A stretch of 64,000 nt of DNA from positions 740,501 to 804,500 of the forward strand of contig JAINUG010000147.1 of NCBI GenBank assembly GCA_029706075.1. The letters are read 5' to 3'. Positions within the stretch are counted from its first letter, which is position 1; each line of letters opens with the position of its first letter. This DNA is from Aldrovandia affinis. Lineage: Eukaryota > Chordata > Actinopteri > Notacanthiformes > Halosauridae. Of this stretch, positions 48,081-58,745 are shown in pieces. The position numbers and the translations under genes were made by a program. The notes under the pieces were generated by a model. The model did no database searches, had not been told where the DNA came from, and saw nothing but the letters and a program-made list of their open reading frames with translations.

Positions 48081-49829
48081 AAGGGATGCTGCCACTGGCC
48101 CAGGAGCTGGCATTGTTTTAGATTTGTTCAGTCTGGCACTGGCAATTTTCCAATTCCCATATAGAGCCAATCGGTGAAGCTCTACATGAAATAAAACTAG
48201 GTAAAACACATGTGAAAACTGAGTGTAGTCCTTTCTCTCTCTCTCTGTCCATCCATCTAACCCAGCTGATGATATCATTAAAGCCTTACTACTGCATGGC
48301 CACTACAACACTTTGAATTAAAATACTCCACAAAGATAAATGTCCTATATCTGTATACACTAGTATAACCTACTACAACCAACAACGTCCTCTCATATCT
48401 ACGTATTCGTATCTATTCATCCATCTATCCCTTCATCCCTCCATCCAAGCTGATGATGTAATTTATAACATAACATAAATTCCAATTGTTTGGTAAAACT
48501 TTGGTTTCAACTTAGTATAATGACTTTTCCACTAAACCACTAAAATGTTCCTCAAATCAGCGGAGTGAATAGCCATTCACAGAGCCATATTATCCATATT
48601 ATATTAGCCAGTATCCATGCAATTACGTCCCCCATGTTGTTTGCCTTGCTAAATAATAGGTCTCAGAGCTACTTAATCGACTTTAAAAGCCGCACAACAA
48701 AAGAAAATGAAAATGGGTTCAGACTCAATAAGAGCTTTTATGGATCACACAAGGTGTTTTAGAGGGCTTATCAGTGGTGCAGGCAGTCTCAGATTCCTCC
48801 AATCTCATGCTATTACCACAAACATTGCTTTATTTGATGCCGAATGCCCAAAACAACGACAACAAAAGAAAAACGGCATGCTTTTGCATGCATTGCTGAG
48901 TTTACTGGAGCCACGTCTACTGAATTAAAGACAAGCTATTAATGAGCAGACAGAGAGTGGATTGTTGAAAGGCAACAGGTGTTAAACACCGGGGAATGCG
49001 TACCCCCTGGGTAAGTTAAGATAACCGTAACTTTATTTAATTGGATATTTAACTGATATATTTCTCCTCAATTTCTAGATAAAATACTACCTGTATTAGT
49101 TTGACTCTAGGATCATGGTTACTCAGGAAGAGAACATAGCACAAATCAACAACAGAGCGGCATTCTCTGCAACTGTATTATTGAATCCAGTTCTTTGTGG
49201 CAATCTGCTAACCGCATCTGTATCCCTCAAGTGGCTCCAGAGGGAATGGCAAAAATCTTGCAGCTGTTGCTTACTGCTTTTAGTTTTACCCAGGGACTTC
49301 ATAATGATACAATGTAGATACCACTGTATAGCATTTAGATACATTCTTGATTTAAATGTCTTTTCTGCTCTATTACTGTGTTACATGGTGGTCGTTGCAT
49401 ATTCTCTATATTACATTATAAATATGCTATTGCATGGCAATTACTGGTTTATTAAGTAGCAAGGCCATTATGGGGCAGTTAGTGCTAGTACGTGCTGGTC
49501 TGGATGTCCTGTGGAAGTGACCGAGGGAGAATGAGGATGGAGGGAGGCGTGTGGTGGAGTGTGTGGTTGGGGTGAGAACGTAATGTGCTGAGATCCTGAC
49601 CTCTGACGACAAACAACAACACCAAAATAAAAAAACAGCAACGACAGAAAAGGATTATAATAAACACAACAGCAACGGACAACCACAAACTGCCTTGTGT
49701 ATTCCATTTGAAGTGGTTTGCTTTGGGGTGCCGTTGCCGGGGGGGTGTGTGCGTCACGCTTCTGAATTCTCCTTCACCGCGACCTCTGGATAGGCAGTTC
49801 CACTCCGCGGCTTTCAATCCAACAAGCCT

Positions 49830-50330
49830 GGCAAAATCCCCGTTATTGAACCCAAATTAGGGTTGATTACGTCTATCAAGTGAATCAATTCGAGGGGCTC
49901 TCGAACGATTGTTTCTCGGTTGTCGTCTTTCCCCATCAGTCAAATCGCTTTTTATTTGCCGGGTCTTAGAGCATCGCTGAGTTTCATGCCTTTAAAATGG
50001 AAGACCGGTTGATCTCACATTTATCAACCAACCGTCACTCATTGAGAAGCGCATCATGCATTAGATTGAGTGGAAACCTGGGCAGGCTGTGTCCCAGCGC
50101 AAAGACATTCCGTTTAAGATTCACATCTCGGGCCTGGAGAAGACGGGGAGAAATAAGGCACGCAGAAGCGGGTTGCCGAAATCTCGTTTCGGTTGCTCCT
50201 ATTGGGGGAATTGGAAACGCTGTCTCTATTAAGGGCTGACACTGCCTGCGCTTATCTGACAAATGGCTTTTTCTTTGGTGCCGAGACAGAGACAAAGACA
50301 TCAGCATAGGCAATTACAGCTCTCCTTCTC
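49830..50330. other. unique, moderately GC-rich intronic block
   Basis: No repeat signature and no splice-supported exon. The sequence is more complex than its surroundings. It is a candidate for conserved non-coding DNA, but that is only an inference from composition. Confidence 0.25.
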
Positions 50331-50611
50331 TGCGGCAAATTCAACAATTCTGGGCTACAACTGTGTTTAAGGTGTGATTTGGCTGGTGCTACGGGGTGAC
50401 TGAGCTCTATTGGGCCTAGACATGATGGGATCCATCATCAACACTTGTTTTTTCTATCTCTCTCCTCACACTGTGCAGTTATGTGGATGCATAGGCTTGC
50501 TGTGACAAGAGCAGCCTGCTTTGTCAATGCTGAAAGCGGTTCTCTGAAAATGTATCACAAGGTTTTTGTCCTTTGACACGTACTATGTCTATCAAGACCT
50601 TAAGAATACAT

Positions 50612-51140
50612 CATGATGTGAACGGGTCGTTTAGCCCATCTAGGCTCATCATGTCCTAAGTATCTAGTACTGCATCTAGCCTGGACTTGAATAGCCCAAG
50701 TATTTTGGCCTCTACTACCTGACCTGGCAAGCTGTTCCAGGCATTCACAACTCTCTGTGTAAATACATTTTTTTAACATTTTGTTTCTGAGTTTATCCCA
50801 TTTTCTCCCAATTTAGTAGGCAATCACACCCTCTATTTTTCATGTCAACCCCCCCTCCTCATATACTGAGTTCGCTGCCGTAGCCCTGTGACCGGTAGTG
50901 ACAAAGGCGAAGTATCATCTCCCCTGAGACGGCACTCGTCATGCTGTCGACCGTAACTCCGGCACCCCAGGGCCACTCCTGTGCGCAGCGAACGTCTTGT
51001 CGGCTTCCCTCCCCCCTCCCTGGGGTGGACAGCCAATTGCCACCCGCAGAATCGAACCCCGGTCACCGTGGACAGTGTCGGATGTTGTAACCACTAGACC
51101 ACCAAGGAGGCCTTGAGTTTTCCTTTTGATATATTTTGCC
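50612..51140 (+). repeat. family D repeat interrupted by a family C SINE
   Basis: GAACGGGTCGTTTAGCCCAT, GGCTCATCATGTCCTAAG, CCTGGACTTGAATAGCCC, TTTTGGCCTCTACTACCTGA and GTTCCAGGCATTCACAACTC run to about 50770. Sequence after 51112 (TTGAGTTTTCC) plausibly continues it. The family C SINE lies between. Confidence 0.65.
50771..51112 (-). repeat. tRNA-Glu-like SINE, family C, copy 6
   Basis: Minus-strand copy: head GGCCTCCTTGGTGGTCTAGT and B box GGTTCGATTCTGC, body GGCAATTGGCTGTCCACCCC, tail TGGGAGAAAATGGGATAAAC. The SINE is shortened between the B box and the GGCAATTGG block. No clear TSD was found. Confidence 0.88.
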
Positions 51141-51843
51141 TCAAAATCTCCCGTAAAGATTTAGTCATCCACTGTGTTTTTTCATCCTATTTTCCCTTAC
51201 TTTTGGGATGAAATTCACCTCAGATGAAATGGAGTCAAAAGTCAATAAGTCAATAAGTAAGTAAAAATAAGTCAATAAGTGTTTAGTGGGACTAAGCACC
51301 GAGGCAATGGCCCTTTGTTAGGCTGATTTGCTCTACCAAACACTTCTTTATTCTCTCATAGAAGCACCGTAGAAGGGATTGACTTACTCCTGTCATCCCT
51401 GTTTCTGGTGGAGAGTATAGGCACAGATGACTGTGTCCACTTGATCTAATACAGGTCTGCTTCTCCAAACAGAGACGTGCATTGTTTATATTTCGGAGAA
51501 AATAAACTTTTTTACTGTACTTCACTGCATAACCAAATCTGGAGGTATTTTTTAACATATAATAATAATAACCGGCTCAAATTGTTCAGTACTTTAAGAA
51601 AATATAAATGAATATAAGTGAGATGCAGGTATTTCACCACTGTTCATTATTAGTATTTATTCTATAATACTAGTATAATATTAGTATTTGTTATTATACA
51701 GTATATAGTATTCTATAACTTGGGCCAGTACAAGTAGCTACTTTATTATGATTATATCTGACATTAACTCTTCAATGAACTTTATGCTTTTACGCTTAGT
51801 ATTATGTTTTTCCTATTCGGTGCAGGGCTTTGTATCTCTCAAC

Positions 51844-51999
51844 CAGGGGCCATATGTACAAAGATTCTAAGAGTAGGAGTGCTGATTTGGATCAGGTTTC
51901 CCCTGTCCATATCCTAACCATATCCATTATGAGCTAAAAGGCTAAACCGATCCTCGATCAGCACTCCTACTCTTATAATCTTTGTACATACGGCCCCTG
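51844..51999. mobile_element. hAT-like palindromic MITE, 156 bp
   Basis: Left end CAGGGGCCATATGTACAAAG (then ATTCTAAGAGTAGGAGTGCT) is nearly the complement of the right end AGCACTCCTACTCTTATAAT...TTTGTACATACGGCCCCTG. The arms are about 45 bp with an AT-richer centre. It resembles an abundant fish MITE. No convincing 8-bp TSD is visible. Confidence 0.82.
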
Positions 52000-52461
52000 T
52001 TCTCTGGACAAAAGGTATTTGTTTAATCAATTAAAGATGAGCGATTACAGTAGTATATATAATATTTTTGTGAACTGGAAAATGACATTGACTTATTAAA
52101 CAAAGATGACAGATAAATTTTGTTTTGCTCTTTGATCAATATGCGAGAATATGTCTGAAAAGTAATTGTGTTTTTTAACCACGTGACAATATAGCTGGCA
52201 CGTTCAGTAAGGACGTCCTATCCAGAGCAACTGCATGTAGGTATATCAGTGTGGTTAACTAGTAGTTGAGTGAGCAACTCAACTGCTCAACTACTCAACT
52301 CAACCAGCAGGAACAAACAGGGGCTGCTGACAACACACCAAAGACTGACAAACACTTCAGGATGGAAACGGAGAAGGCAGTTGTGTTGCTGAGCACTGTG
52401 GGTCACAAGGCGCACATGGACTGCAGTTGATTGGCTCCTGGGACAGGGACCACGCCCTTAC

Positions 52462-52539
52462 CTTGTGGAACAGCTGGTGGAGTCCCCTTCAGGAGCTTCC
52501 GGAGCCGGGCAGCAGAATTGGTGAAGCACTGTCTGGTTC
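52462..52539 (-). CDS. iqsec3: iqsec3 short coding exon (78 nt)
   Basis: Acceptor ACTTCCAACAG ends just above 52539 and donor ACAAG/GTAAGG at 52462/52461. One base completes an upstream codon, 25 codons follow, and two bases (AG) are left, matching the phase of the exon at 10370-10628 (AG+C = Ser). The peptide NQTVLHQFCCPAPEAPEGDS matches the IQSEC3 segment ENETVLHQFCCPA, which in human also lies N-terminal to the SDYELS region. The match in sequence, order, strand and phase makes this exon solid despite its size and its 41.8-kb distance from the next. The exon(s) carrying the start codon were not found in 52540-64000. Confidence 0.92.
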
Positions 52540-54221
52540 CTGTTGGAAGTGAAAAACGGGACTTTCAATATTCACAAAACAAAATCATACAAAGTTAATG
52601 TTAATGACTGAGCTGGTTATCTATAATAGTGGAGTTAGCCACTCTATCTAATCATATGAACATACTCTTTGTCATATGTTGCTGGCTTACTATCTAATGT
52701 CAAACAGTGCTATCTAACTTGTTCTATGATCACTATTTTATATTAGATGCTAACTAGATATGATAGTAGTTAGTAGGTTTGGACCTTAACTGTAGGTGAG
52801 AAATATGCTGTCTAGCTCATTTTCTCTCACTATCAGAAAGTTTGTTTTGTCTCCTTGCTTGATGCCAACAACACTTTGCATTCACTAGCATTGTGTAAAA
52901 AATAAAGACCTACCAAGTCAATATTCATCTTTATTTAATTCTCACAATGTCAATGCATGGCCAGAAAAGACAGAAATTAGCCTCAGTGATTTTGGTGTGT
53001 AGTTTGTCTTATTTGACAATTGCCTCCCATCATATTTCCATTCGGATGCTCACGGCTCACAGGGAAATGGACATAAATGCAAAAGTATCAACAACGCCAT
53101 GTGGATGGATCTACAAGACACATAGTAAGTAGCACGTCATGAAATTATGGATTTTGGTGGGAGTACTCCTTTAAGGGATTGATGGGAGTTTGCCATCAAC
53201 TTTCTGTGACTGAGCCAACCCTTCTGTGGAATAAAATCATTAAGATCATTTGCATTTATTGATAGTGAGCTCTCAAAATGGCTCAAATGGATCACAATCA
53301 CAGATAGGGCATAGTCTTCCCAAGTCTTACCAACACCTGCACAACCCTGACTTTGGCATTACACCATAGCATTTCTACTTCCGTTTCTCTGTGTTCCAAA
53401 AGGTTTTGAGAGTCTTCCAAAAGGGCAACATAAAGACCTTGCTGACGTGCAGAATTAAAAATAGGGAGAACAATGTCATTTGAACAACTTTCAAATTAAA
53501 AGGAAAAGACTGCGACTTTCAGGAAAAGTGATTTACAAAAGCATTCCATCTGGTTTGCCTGTAGACCAAAAAAGAAATAAAACGGCAAAGCCCCGTGAGC
53601 TCGCGTCTCCTTGGTGATGGCGAAAAGAATGAAAAACAACAGTAGCTAAGACGGCACAGAACGGTGCGGTGAGCCTAGTCCGTTCTGACTCGCCGTTATC
53701 ATTGAGCGTCCTCCCTGCGGCACGCCACAGAGTACCGGGATGACCTTGACAAGGCCACTAAGTGGGTGACATTTCTAGAACAACGAGAAAAGAATTCTGC
53801 AGATGTCTCCCTGCTCAGTGATACACTTCTGGATGAGCAGGTCGCCGTTCCGCCTTTGTGGCAGATCGCATCATCTCAAATTCACTGTGCATCGTATTCT
53901 CTCTCAAGACCTACAGGTGGAGGGAAATCAGTATTCACCAGGTGCATCCTTTCATTCTACCGTTTCTAAGAACTTAGTAAAGCTCTTAGCGTGCTCTTAG
54001 TAAAGGTTTCCAAGTACTGCACCGGAAAAGCTTCCCACTTATATAGTAAGAGGCAGAATCATGTTTTAAGCAAAGAACTGCTTTGTAATGCTCTTAACAG
54101 GCTGTGTGTTTATTTCCGGTGTACAAAAAAAATAAAGCCATCCCATTACTTTTTGTTTTGTTGTGCAGTGAAATTGGTGTTAGAATTGAGATCACACCAA
54201 AATAGAGTAGTCACTATACAG
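52540..54221. other. iqsec3 upstream intron sequence, nothing recognised
   Basis: Most likely the intron before the 78-nt exon. I looked on the minus strand for the preceding IQSEC3 N-terminal exon (coiled-coil start and PSALGKG-like end) and did not find it. Near 53140-53170 GGTGGGAGTACTCCTTTAA may be a transposon end, unpaired. Confidence 0.5.
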
Positions 54222-54408
54222 CAGGGGTGTCCAATCTTATCCAAAATGGGCCCGGTGGGTGCAGGTTATCATTCTAGCCCAGTACTAAAACACCTGATTC
54301 AACTAATTAAGGTCTGGTTTGATTAGTTGATTAGTTGAAACAGGTGTTGTTGTCCTAAGCATAACAAAAGCCTGCACCCAAAATCTTGAATAAGATTGGA
54401 CGCCCCTG
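54222..54408. mobile_element. hAT MITE, 187 bp
   Basis: Termini CAGGGGTGTCCAATCTTATC and GATTGGACGCCCCTG are inverted repeats, with further internal complementarity (GGGTGCAGG...CCTGCACCC; ATTCAACTAATTAAGG...TTAGTTGAA). Flanks CTATACAG and CTATATGG agree at 6 of 8 positions, consistent with a decayed 8-bp TSD. Confidence 0.88.
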
Positions 54409-54793
54409 CTATATGGCATATCATGTTGTTCAGCTGCTCCTGAACCACTTTAGACCAGTGGCGTACACAGGGTCAAGGTATAAAAAGGGCACTTCAGACA
54501 AACTAATGAATGGGTTTCAAACAGGATTCTAACAATGTGATCCTAATTGTTATGAATCATGACAACATGACAATATCATATCATTTAAATAGTATACTGA
54601 AAGACATGCTAAAGTTTCAGATTTTTGAACTATAACCATTCCAACTGTTCATAACCACTCTACTGCTGTTGCTACTGATTCAACTACTAAATATACCACC
54701 TAAACCAAGCTGTTTATAGCGTAGGGAATACTGACAAATGAATTCCTTGCTGTCTACTATTTTAAAATCTCTGCCTTAAACCACATGTTTTTC

Positions 54794-54936
54794 TGTGGCT
54801 CAGTTGGTAGAGCACGGCGTTAGCAACGCTTAGGTTGTGGGTTCAATCCCCACTGGGGCCACATATACAGAAAAAAAAAGTATGCATTCGCTACTGTAAA
54901 TTGCTTTGGATTATCTGCTAAATGGCATACTGTATA
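54794..54936 (+). repeat. SINE family B, copy 5
   Basis: TGTGGCTCAGTTGGTAGAGC head, B box GGTTCAATCCCC, CCACATATACAG, A-run, TGCATTCGCTACTGTAAATT, GCTTTGGATTATCTGCTAAA. It is the least diverged family B head in the window. Confidence 0.9.
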
Positions 54937-55631
54937 TTAAATATTGTTCAGCAAAGTTGGCTAGTTGTTTGAAGCAGAGACGTAAACAAGGACACGACTT
55001 TCAATATTAGTCACAATATCCTTTACTATTTGATACATCCATTGGCAAAAATGGCACTCGAAACTAGATATAGAGTTCCAGAAGAAACCCAATTTGACCC
55101 CAATCATTCCATTAAATGGAGCACTTTTTGGGGTTAATCACCCCTTTCATATGGTCCTATGTGGCACTCAACGCAGCACACAGGGAGTTCTGAGGCCTTT
55201 CAATGGTGATTCCGACCCATTTGTCAATGAGTTGTTGCGGGAGTTCATGTCAAAAATATGTTTTTTCTGTTTTACCCATAAAATGAATTCCATCCGAACG
55301 TAGAAGCATTTTTTTGGTGAGGACTTCCAATGGTGCAACTTGCATCGCCGTTGTGGTCTATAATAATAATTCCCACCTGGTCACTCAGGTGAATTTTCTG
55401 CATCTCAACTTGAGAGTGGATTGAATTTATCTAGCAAATAAGTCCAATGTTTACACGAGGGGCCAATATAGCATATAATATATTTCAGGTGAAACTTTCA
55501 CTGATGTGCTCTGTGTTAAATTGCCATTTAATGCCATGAAAGGACCACATTTTTCTAGATGCCTTGATGGAGACAGTAATTGATCTGACAGAAATGATCT
55601 GGATAGCTAGATAAATAAAGATGTATCTGAA

Positions 55632-56360
55632 AGGAGTTATTCATAGTGGGGGACTCAAATATTAGAGGTGTAGACAGTGTAGTGTGTTCACATGAAAAAG
55701 AGTCCCAGGTGGCATGTTGCCTGCCTGGTGCATGCGGACAAGCAAGGCCGGAGAGGGGGTGGATGTGGGAGCCAATGACATAGGTACCGGTAGGTTTAAG
55801 GTTCTGCAGGACAAATGTACAGAATTAGCAGCAAAGATCAGGAGCAGAACCTCCATGGTGGTCTTCTCAGGAATTCTTCCAGTGCCACGTGCTACAACAC
55901 GTGGCTACAAACCTGGTGTAGGAAAGAGGTGTACACGTTTCTGGTTTTGACGCACGGCATGCGACATATAGACTGGAAAAACTCCATGAAAAATTGAAAA
56001 AAGGGTTATTGCTGATGCAGTGTAAATTCATCCCAAAATGAAGAAAAAAAAGAGGAAAAAGCAGTCTTCATAGTGGATGAATAAATCATTATGAGAGATA
56101 TTGAGACAAAAGAAGAGACTGTACAGAGTACATAAAAAACTATTCGGTGACAAACAAGGTAAATTGTTGTAGTATGTAGGCTAAGGCTAAAAAGGAAATA
56201 AGGGCAGCTAAAAAGCACTTTGAAATTAAAATTGCCCAAGATGCAAAGAGTAATCCTAAACAGCTTTTTTCAAAATTGCAGTAGAAAAAGGAAAGTTAAT
56301 GAAGAGGTTAATTGCATTAAGAATAAGGAAGAAGCTTTGACATGAATAATGAAAACAACG
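55632..56360 (+). pseudogene. CR1-like LINE fragment (SGNH-like domain and pre-RT region)
   Basis: Across frames the plus strand shows a GDS-type serine block (GGGGGACTCAAATATTAGAG), SHEKESQVACCLPGA, then VDVGANDIGTGRFKVLQDKC with SRTSMVVFSGILPVPRA. This is the pattern of the esterase (SGNH)-like domain found in ORF1 of some CR1-group LINEs. Later, AKAKKEIRAAKKHFEIKIAQ with DAKSNPKQLF resembles the conserved linker before LINE reverse transcriptases. Frameshifts, stops and loss of the endonuclease make it dead. Confidence 0.65.
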
Positions 56361-56759
56361 TGAGTTGGAAGGCACAGTTTAATACAGTCTATTCCACATA
56401 TTATGACTGCTGAGATTTTTAAATTTTTTTAAGCATACTATAGCACACTATGAGATCATGAAAGGTCCTATATAATCCACAATTCGTGGAACAGACCGTA
56501 TTAAAGTGCACCATCCAACGCACGTTGTTGATGTTCTTTTCATTATTCATGTCTGGCACGCCTCAGAGGTAATTGCATTTACAATGGCTTCATACTGAGA
56601 GGGGGGCCAGAGCTCAAGCTTCTCTTGAAACGCAAGAAATCCACCACTACGTCAGCGCAAAGGTACATAGACGTTAGCCTCTCTATCTCTAGAGCTGCGT
56701 TTTGTTTCCTTAATAGCTCCAGGGTTCACTTATTGTTGTCACACCTGAAGCAATCTATC

Positions 56760-57010
56760 AAGTCACCTGTACTCAAGTCCAATACTAAGTCTAAGTCACC
56801 TGTAATCAAGTCCAATACTAAGTCTAAGTCACCTGTAATCAAGTCCAATACTAAGTCTAAGTCACCTGTAATCAAGTTCAATACTAAGTCTAAGTCACCT
56901 GTAATCAAGTCCAATACCAAGTCTAAGTCACCTGTAATCAAGTCCAATATTAAGTCTAAGTCACCTGTAATCAAGTCCAATATTAAGTCTAAGTCACCTG
57001 TACTCAAGTC
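56760..57010 (+). repeat. 33-bp minisatellite, 7.6 copies
   Basis: Units start at 56760, 56793, 56826, 56859, 56892, 56925, 56958 and 56991; core AAGTCACCTGTAATCAAGTC followed by CAATACTAAGTCT. They differ at only one to three positions. As 33 is divisible by three, the array is open on the plus strand (11-residue unit SKSPVIKSNTK) and on the minus strand (unit LDLITGDLDLV). Confidence 0.97.
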
Positions 57011-58084
57011 GAGAAGTTGGGAATGAAAAAGTATCAGATTTCACAGCTCCCACTATCAAAAACGAAAAAGTCAAATTATGGAAAATTCTATACATTCTGT
57101 ACATTGAAATAGAGGACTTGGCCATATACATATATTCAATGTACAGATGATGTGTTGGAACTGAAACCGTGGAAAAGCACCAGTGCAGGTTGCTCTAGAA
57201 TTCACTTTCATTAAAAAGAAATCCCATTAGCATCGCCGGAGAAAAAGAGCTCGCTCAAAATCGCAGGGTTGAAAAGCCATCATTTAGAGCACTTATGGGC
57301 AGCATTAGTCTAAGGCTGTTTATATGAAATTCAATCATCCTAAAACAAATAGTGTTATTAAATAAATGCCGTCTGCCCTTTAAGGACAGGACATCATCAA
57401 TCAGCCAAGCCCTCTGTCTGCTTGCCTTCAACGTGCACTCTCTGCTTTCAAGTGTGATTTTCTTCATTAGAGGCCAAACCCACGCTAAACTACTCTCCAC
57501 TTTGTGTTGTTTTGCATTATTGACATTTCTTGGTAAGGAAGTCACACCTGTATATGTGTGGCAATGAAAAGACGCTTTACAAACAGCCAAATTAAAGGGC
57601 ATAGAAACTAAACAAACCAAATGTCAGCAATCATTGACTGAAAGGTAAATCTAATTAATTGTACCCGGTGGCACCTGGTGCTTGCTAGCGGTATTTTCCT
57701 ACGGGGGTTATAATTATTGAAGTGGGAACCATCAGAGAGTTTTGGTTCTGGCTGGGAAGAGAGGGCAGGTGCTTCTCATCAATGGTTGGCTATAGGTGTG
57801 AATTGTTTGGTGAACAATCGGTAAGCAAACGTTGATTGTTGTATTTTAAGCGCTCTACTGACAAAGTATGGAATGACATAAATAATGGTAAATTCCATTG
57901 TTTTCAGCAATTGTCCATTACCGTTTTTGCTCAGTGTTGGAGGGATTTATCCTGCAAGGTTGTGCTGTATTGTGGTTGTGTCCTGCAATCGGTAAGCAAA
58001 CTTGTAGGTGTTTTTAATCCTTAAGACGTTAATGTTTTATAACGGAGAACCGTTGTTAAGCCATGTTCTCTATTTTGGTGAGAT
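57011..58084. other. no recognised element
   Basis: About 1 kb of AT-rich sequence between the minisatellite and the L2-like fragment. The direct repeat CAATCGGTAAGCAAAC (57815 and 57987) is the only structure seen. Confidence 0.5.
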
Positions 58085-58745
58085 CGTTGGTGTGAGACGG
58101 TATCACTGTTATGCTGATGACACTCAACTCTTTCTCTTCTTCTGAAACCCAGGTCCCGGTGCGTATCTCAGCATGCCTGGCAGACATCTCTGCTTGGATG
58201 TCCACCCATCACCTGAAGCTGAACCTGGGGAAGACAGAGTTGCTCTTCCTCCCAGCGAACAGCTCCCCGATGATTGATGATCACCGTGGAAGGCTCCATA
58301 GTGTCTTGGTCCCTGTCTTGGAGTGACCCTGGACAACCAGCTGTGCTCACGGGCCACATTGCAGCGGCCATCCGTACCTGCCGATTCTCCCTCCACAACA
58401 TCCGGAGAATTTGCTTGTTCCTAACCCAAGAGGCTACCCAACTCCTGGTCCAGGCTTAGGTTATCTCAGATTTGGACTACTGCAATTCCTTGCTGGCAGG
58501 CTTACCGGCCTGTGCCATCAAGCCACTGCAACTAGTGCAGAATGCCGCCGCACGCCTAGTTTTCAAGCAACCCAAGTTCACACGTCACTCCACCACTCAC
58601 CACACTGCACTGGCTCCTTATTGCAGCATGTATCAAATTGTGGTGGAATGATCTTCCGCACTGGGTCAGGACTGCAGAATCGCTGGCCATCTTCCGCAAG
58701 AGACTAAAAACCCACCTGTTCAGACTCCACTACCACTGATTCTAT
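58085..58745 (+). pseudogene. L2-like LINE reverse-transcriptase fragment
   Basis: The plus strand carries the reverse-transcriptase active-site motif YADDTQLF (YADD at 58110-58121). It is followed by ISACLADISAWMSTHHLKLN with LGKTELLFLPAN, later CRFSLHNIRRICLFLTQEAT, VISDLDYCNSLLAGLP and LQLVQNAAARLVF, ending with a WWN-like block and FRKRLKTHLF. Order and motifs fit the C-terminal half of L2-clade ORF2. Frame changes (for example after about 58325 and 58455) and missing segments show it is inactive. Neither the 5' part nor a 3' tail is present. Confidence 0.88.

Larger units (their letters stand above)
10629..52461 (-). other. iqsec3 intron, about 41.8 kb
   Basis: Bounded by a GTAAGG donor (52456-52461) and a CAG acceptor (10629-10631). 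It is phase 2 (AG|C, Ser across the junction). Almost everything recognised inside it is interspersed repeat or simple sequence, annotated separately. No nested gene, snoRNA or microRNA hairpin was recognised. The GC-rich stretch 12540-13020, with open frames on both strands, was compared by eye with the IQSEC3 N-terminal region and does not match it. Confidence 0.85.

Noticed and set aside
56625-57026. Protein-coding gene for the SKSPVIKSNTK repeat protein
   Set aside because: The frame is open mainly because the repeat unit is 33 bp without stops. There is no homology, splice or promoter evidence, so it is kept only as a finding.
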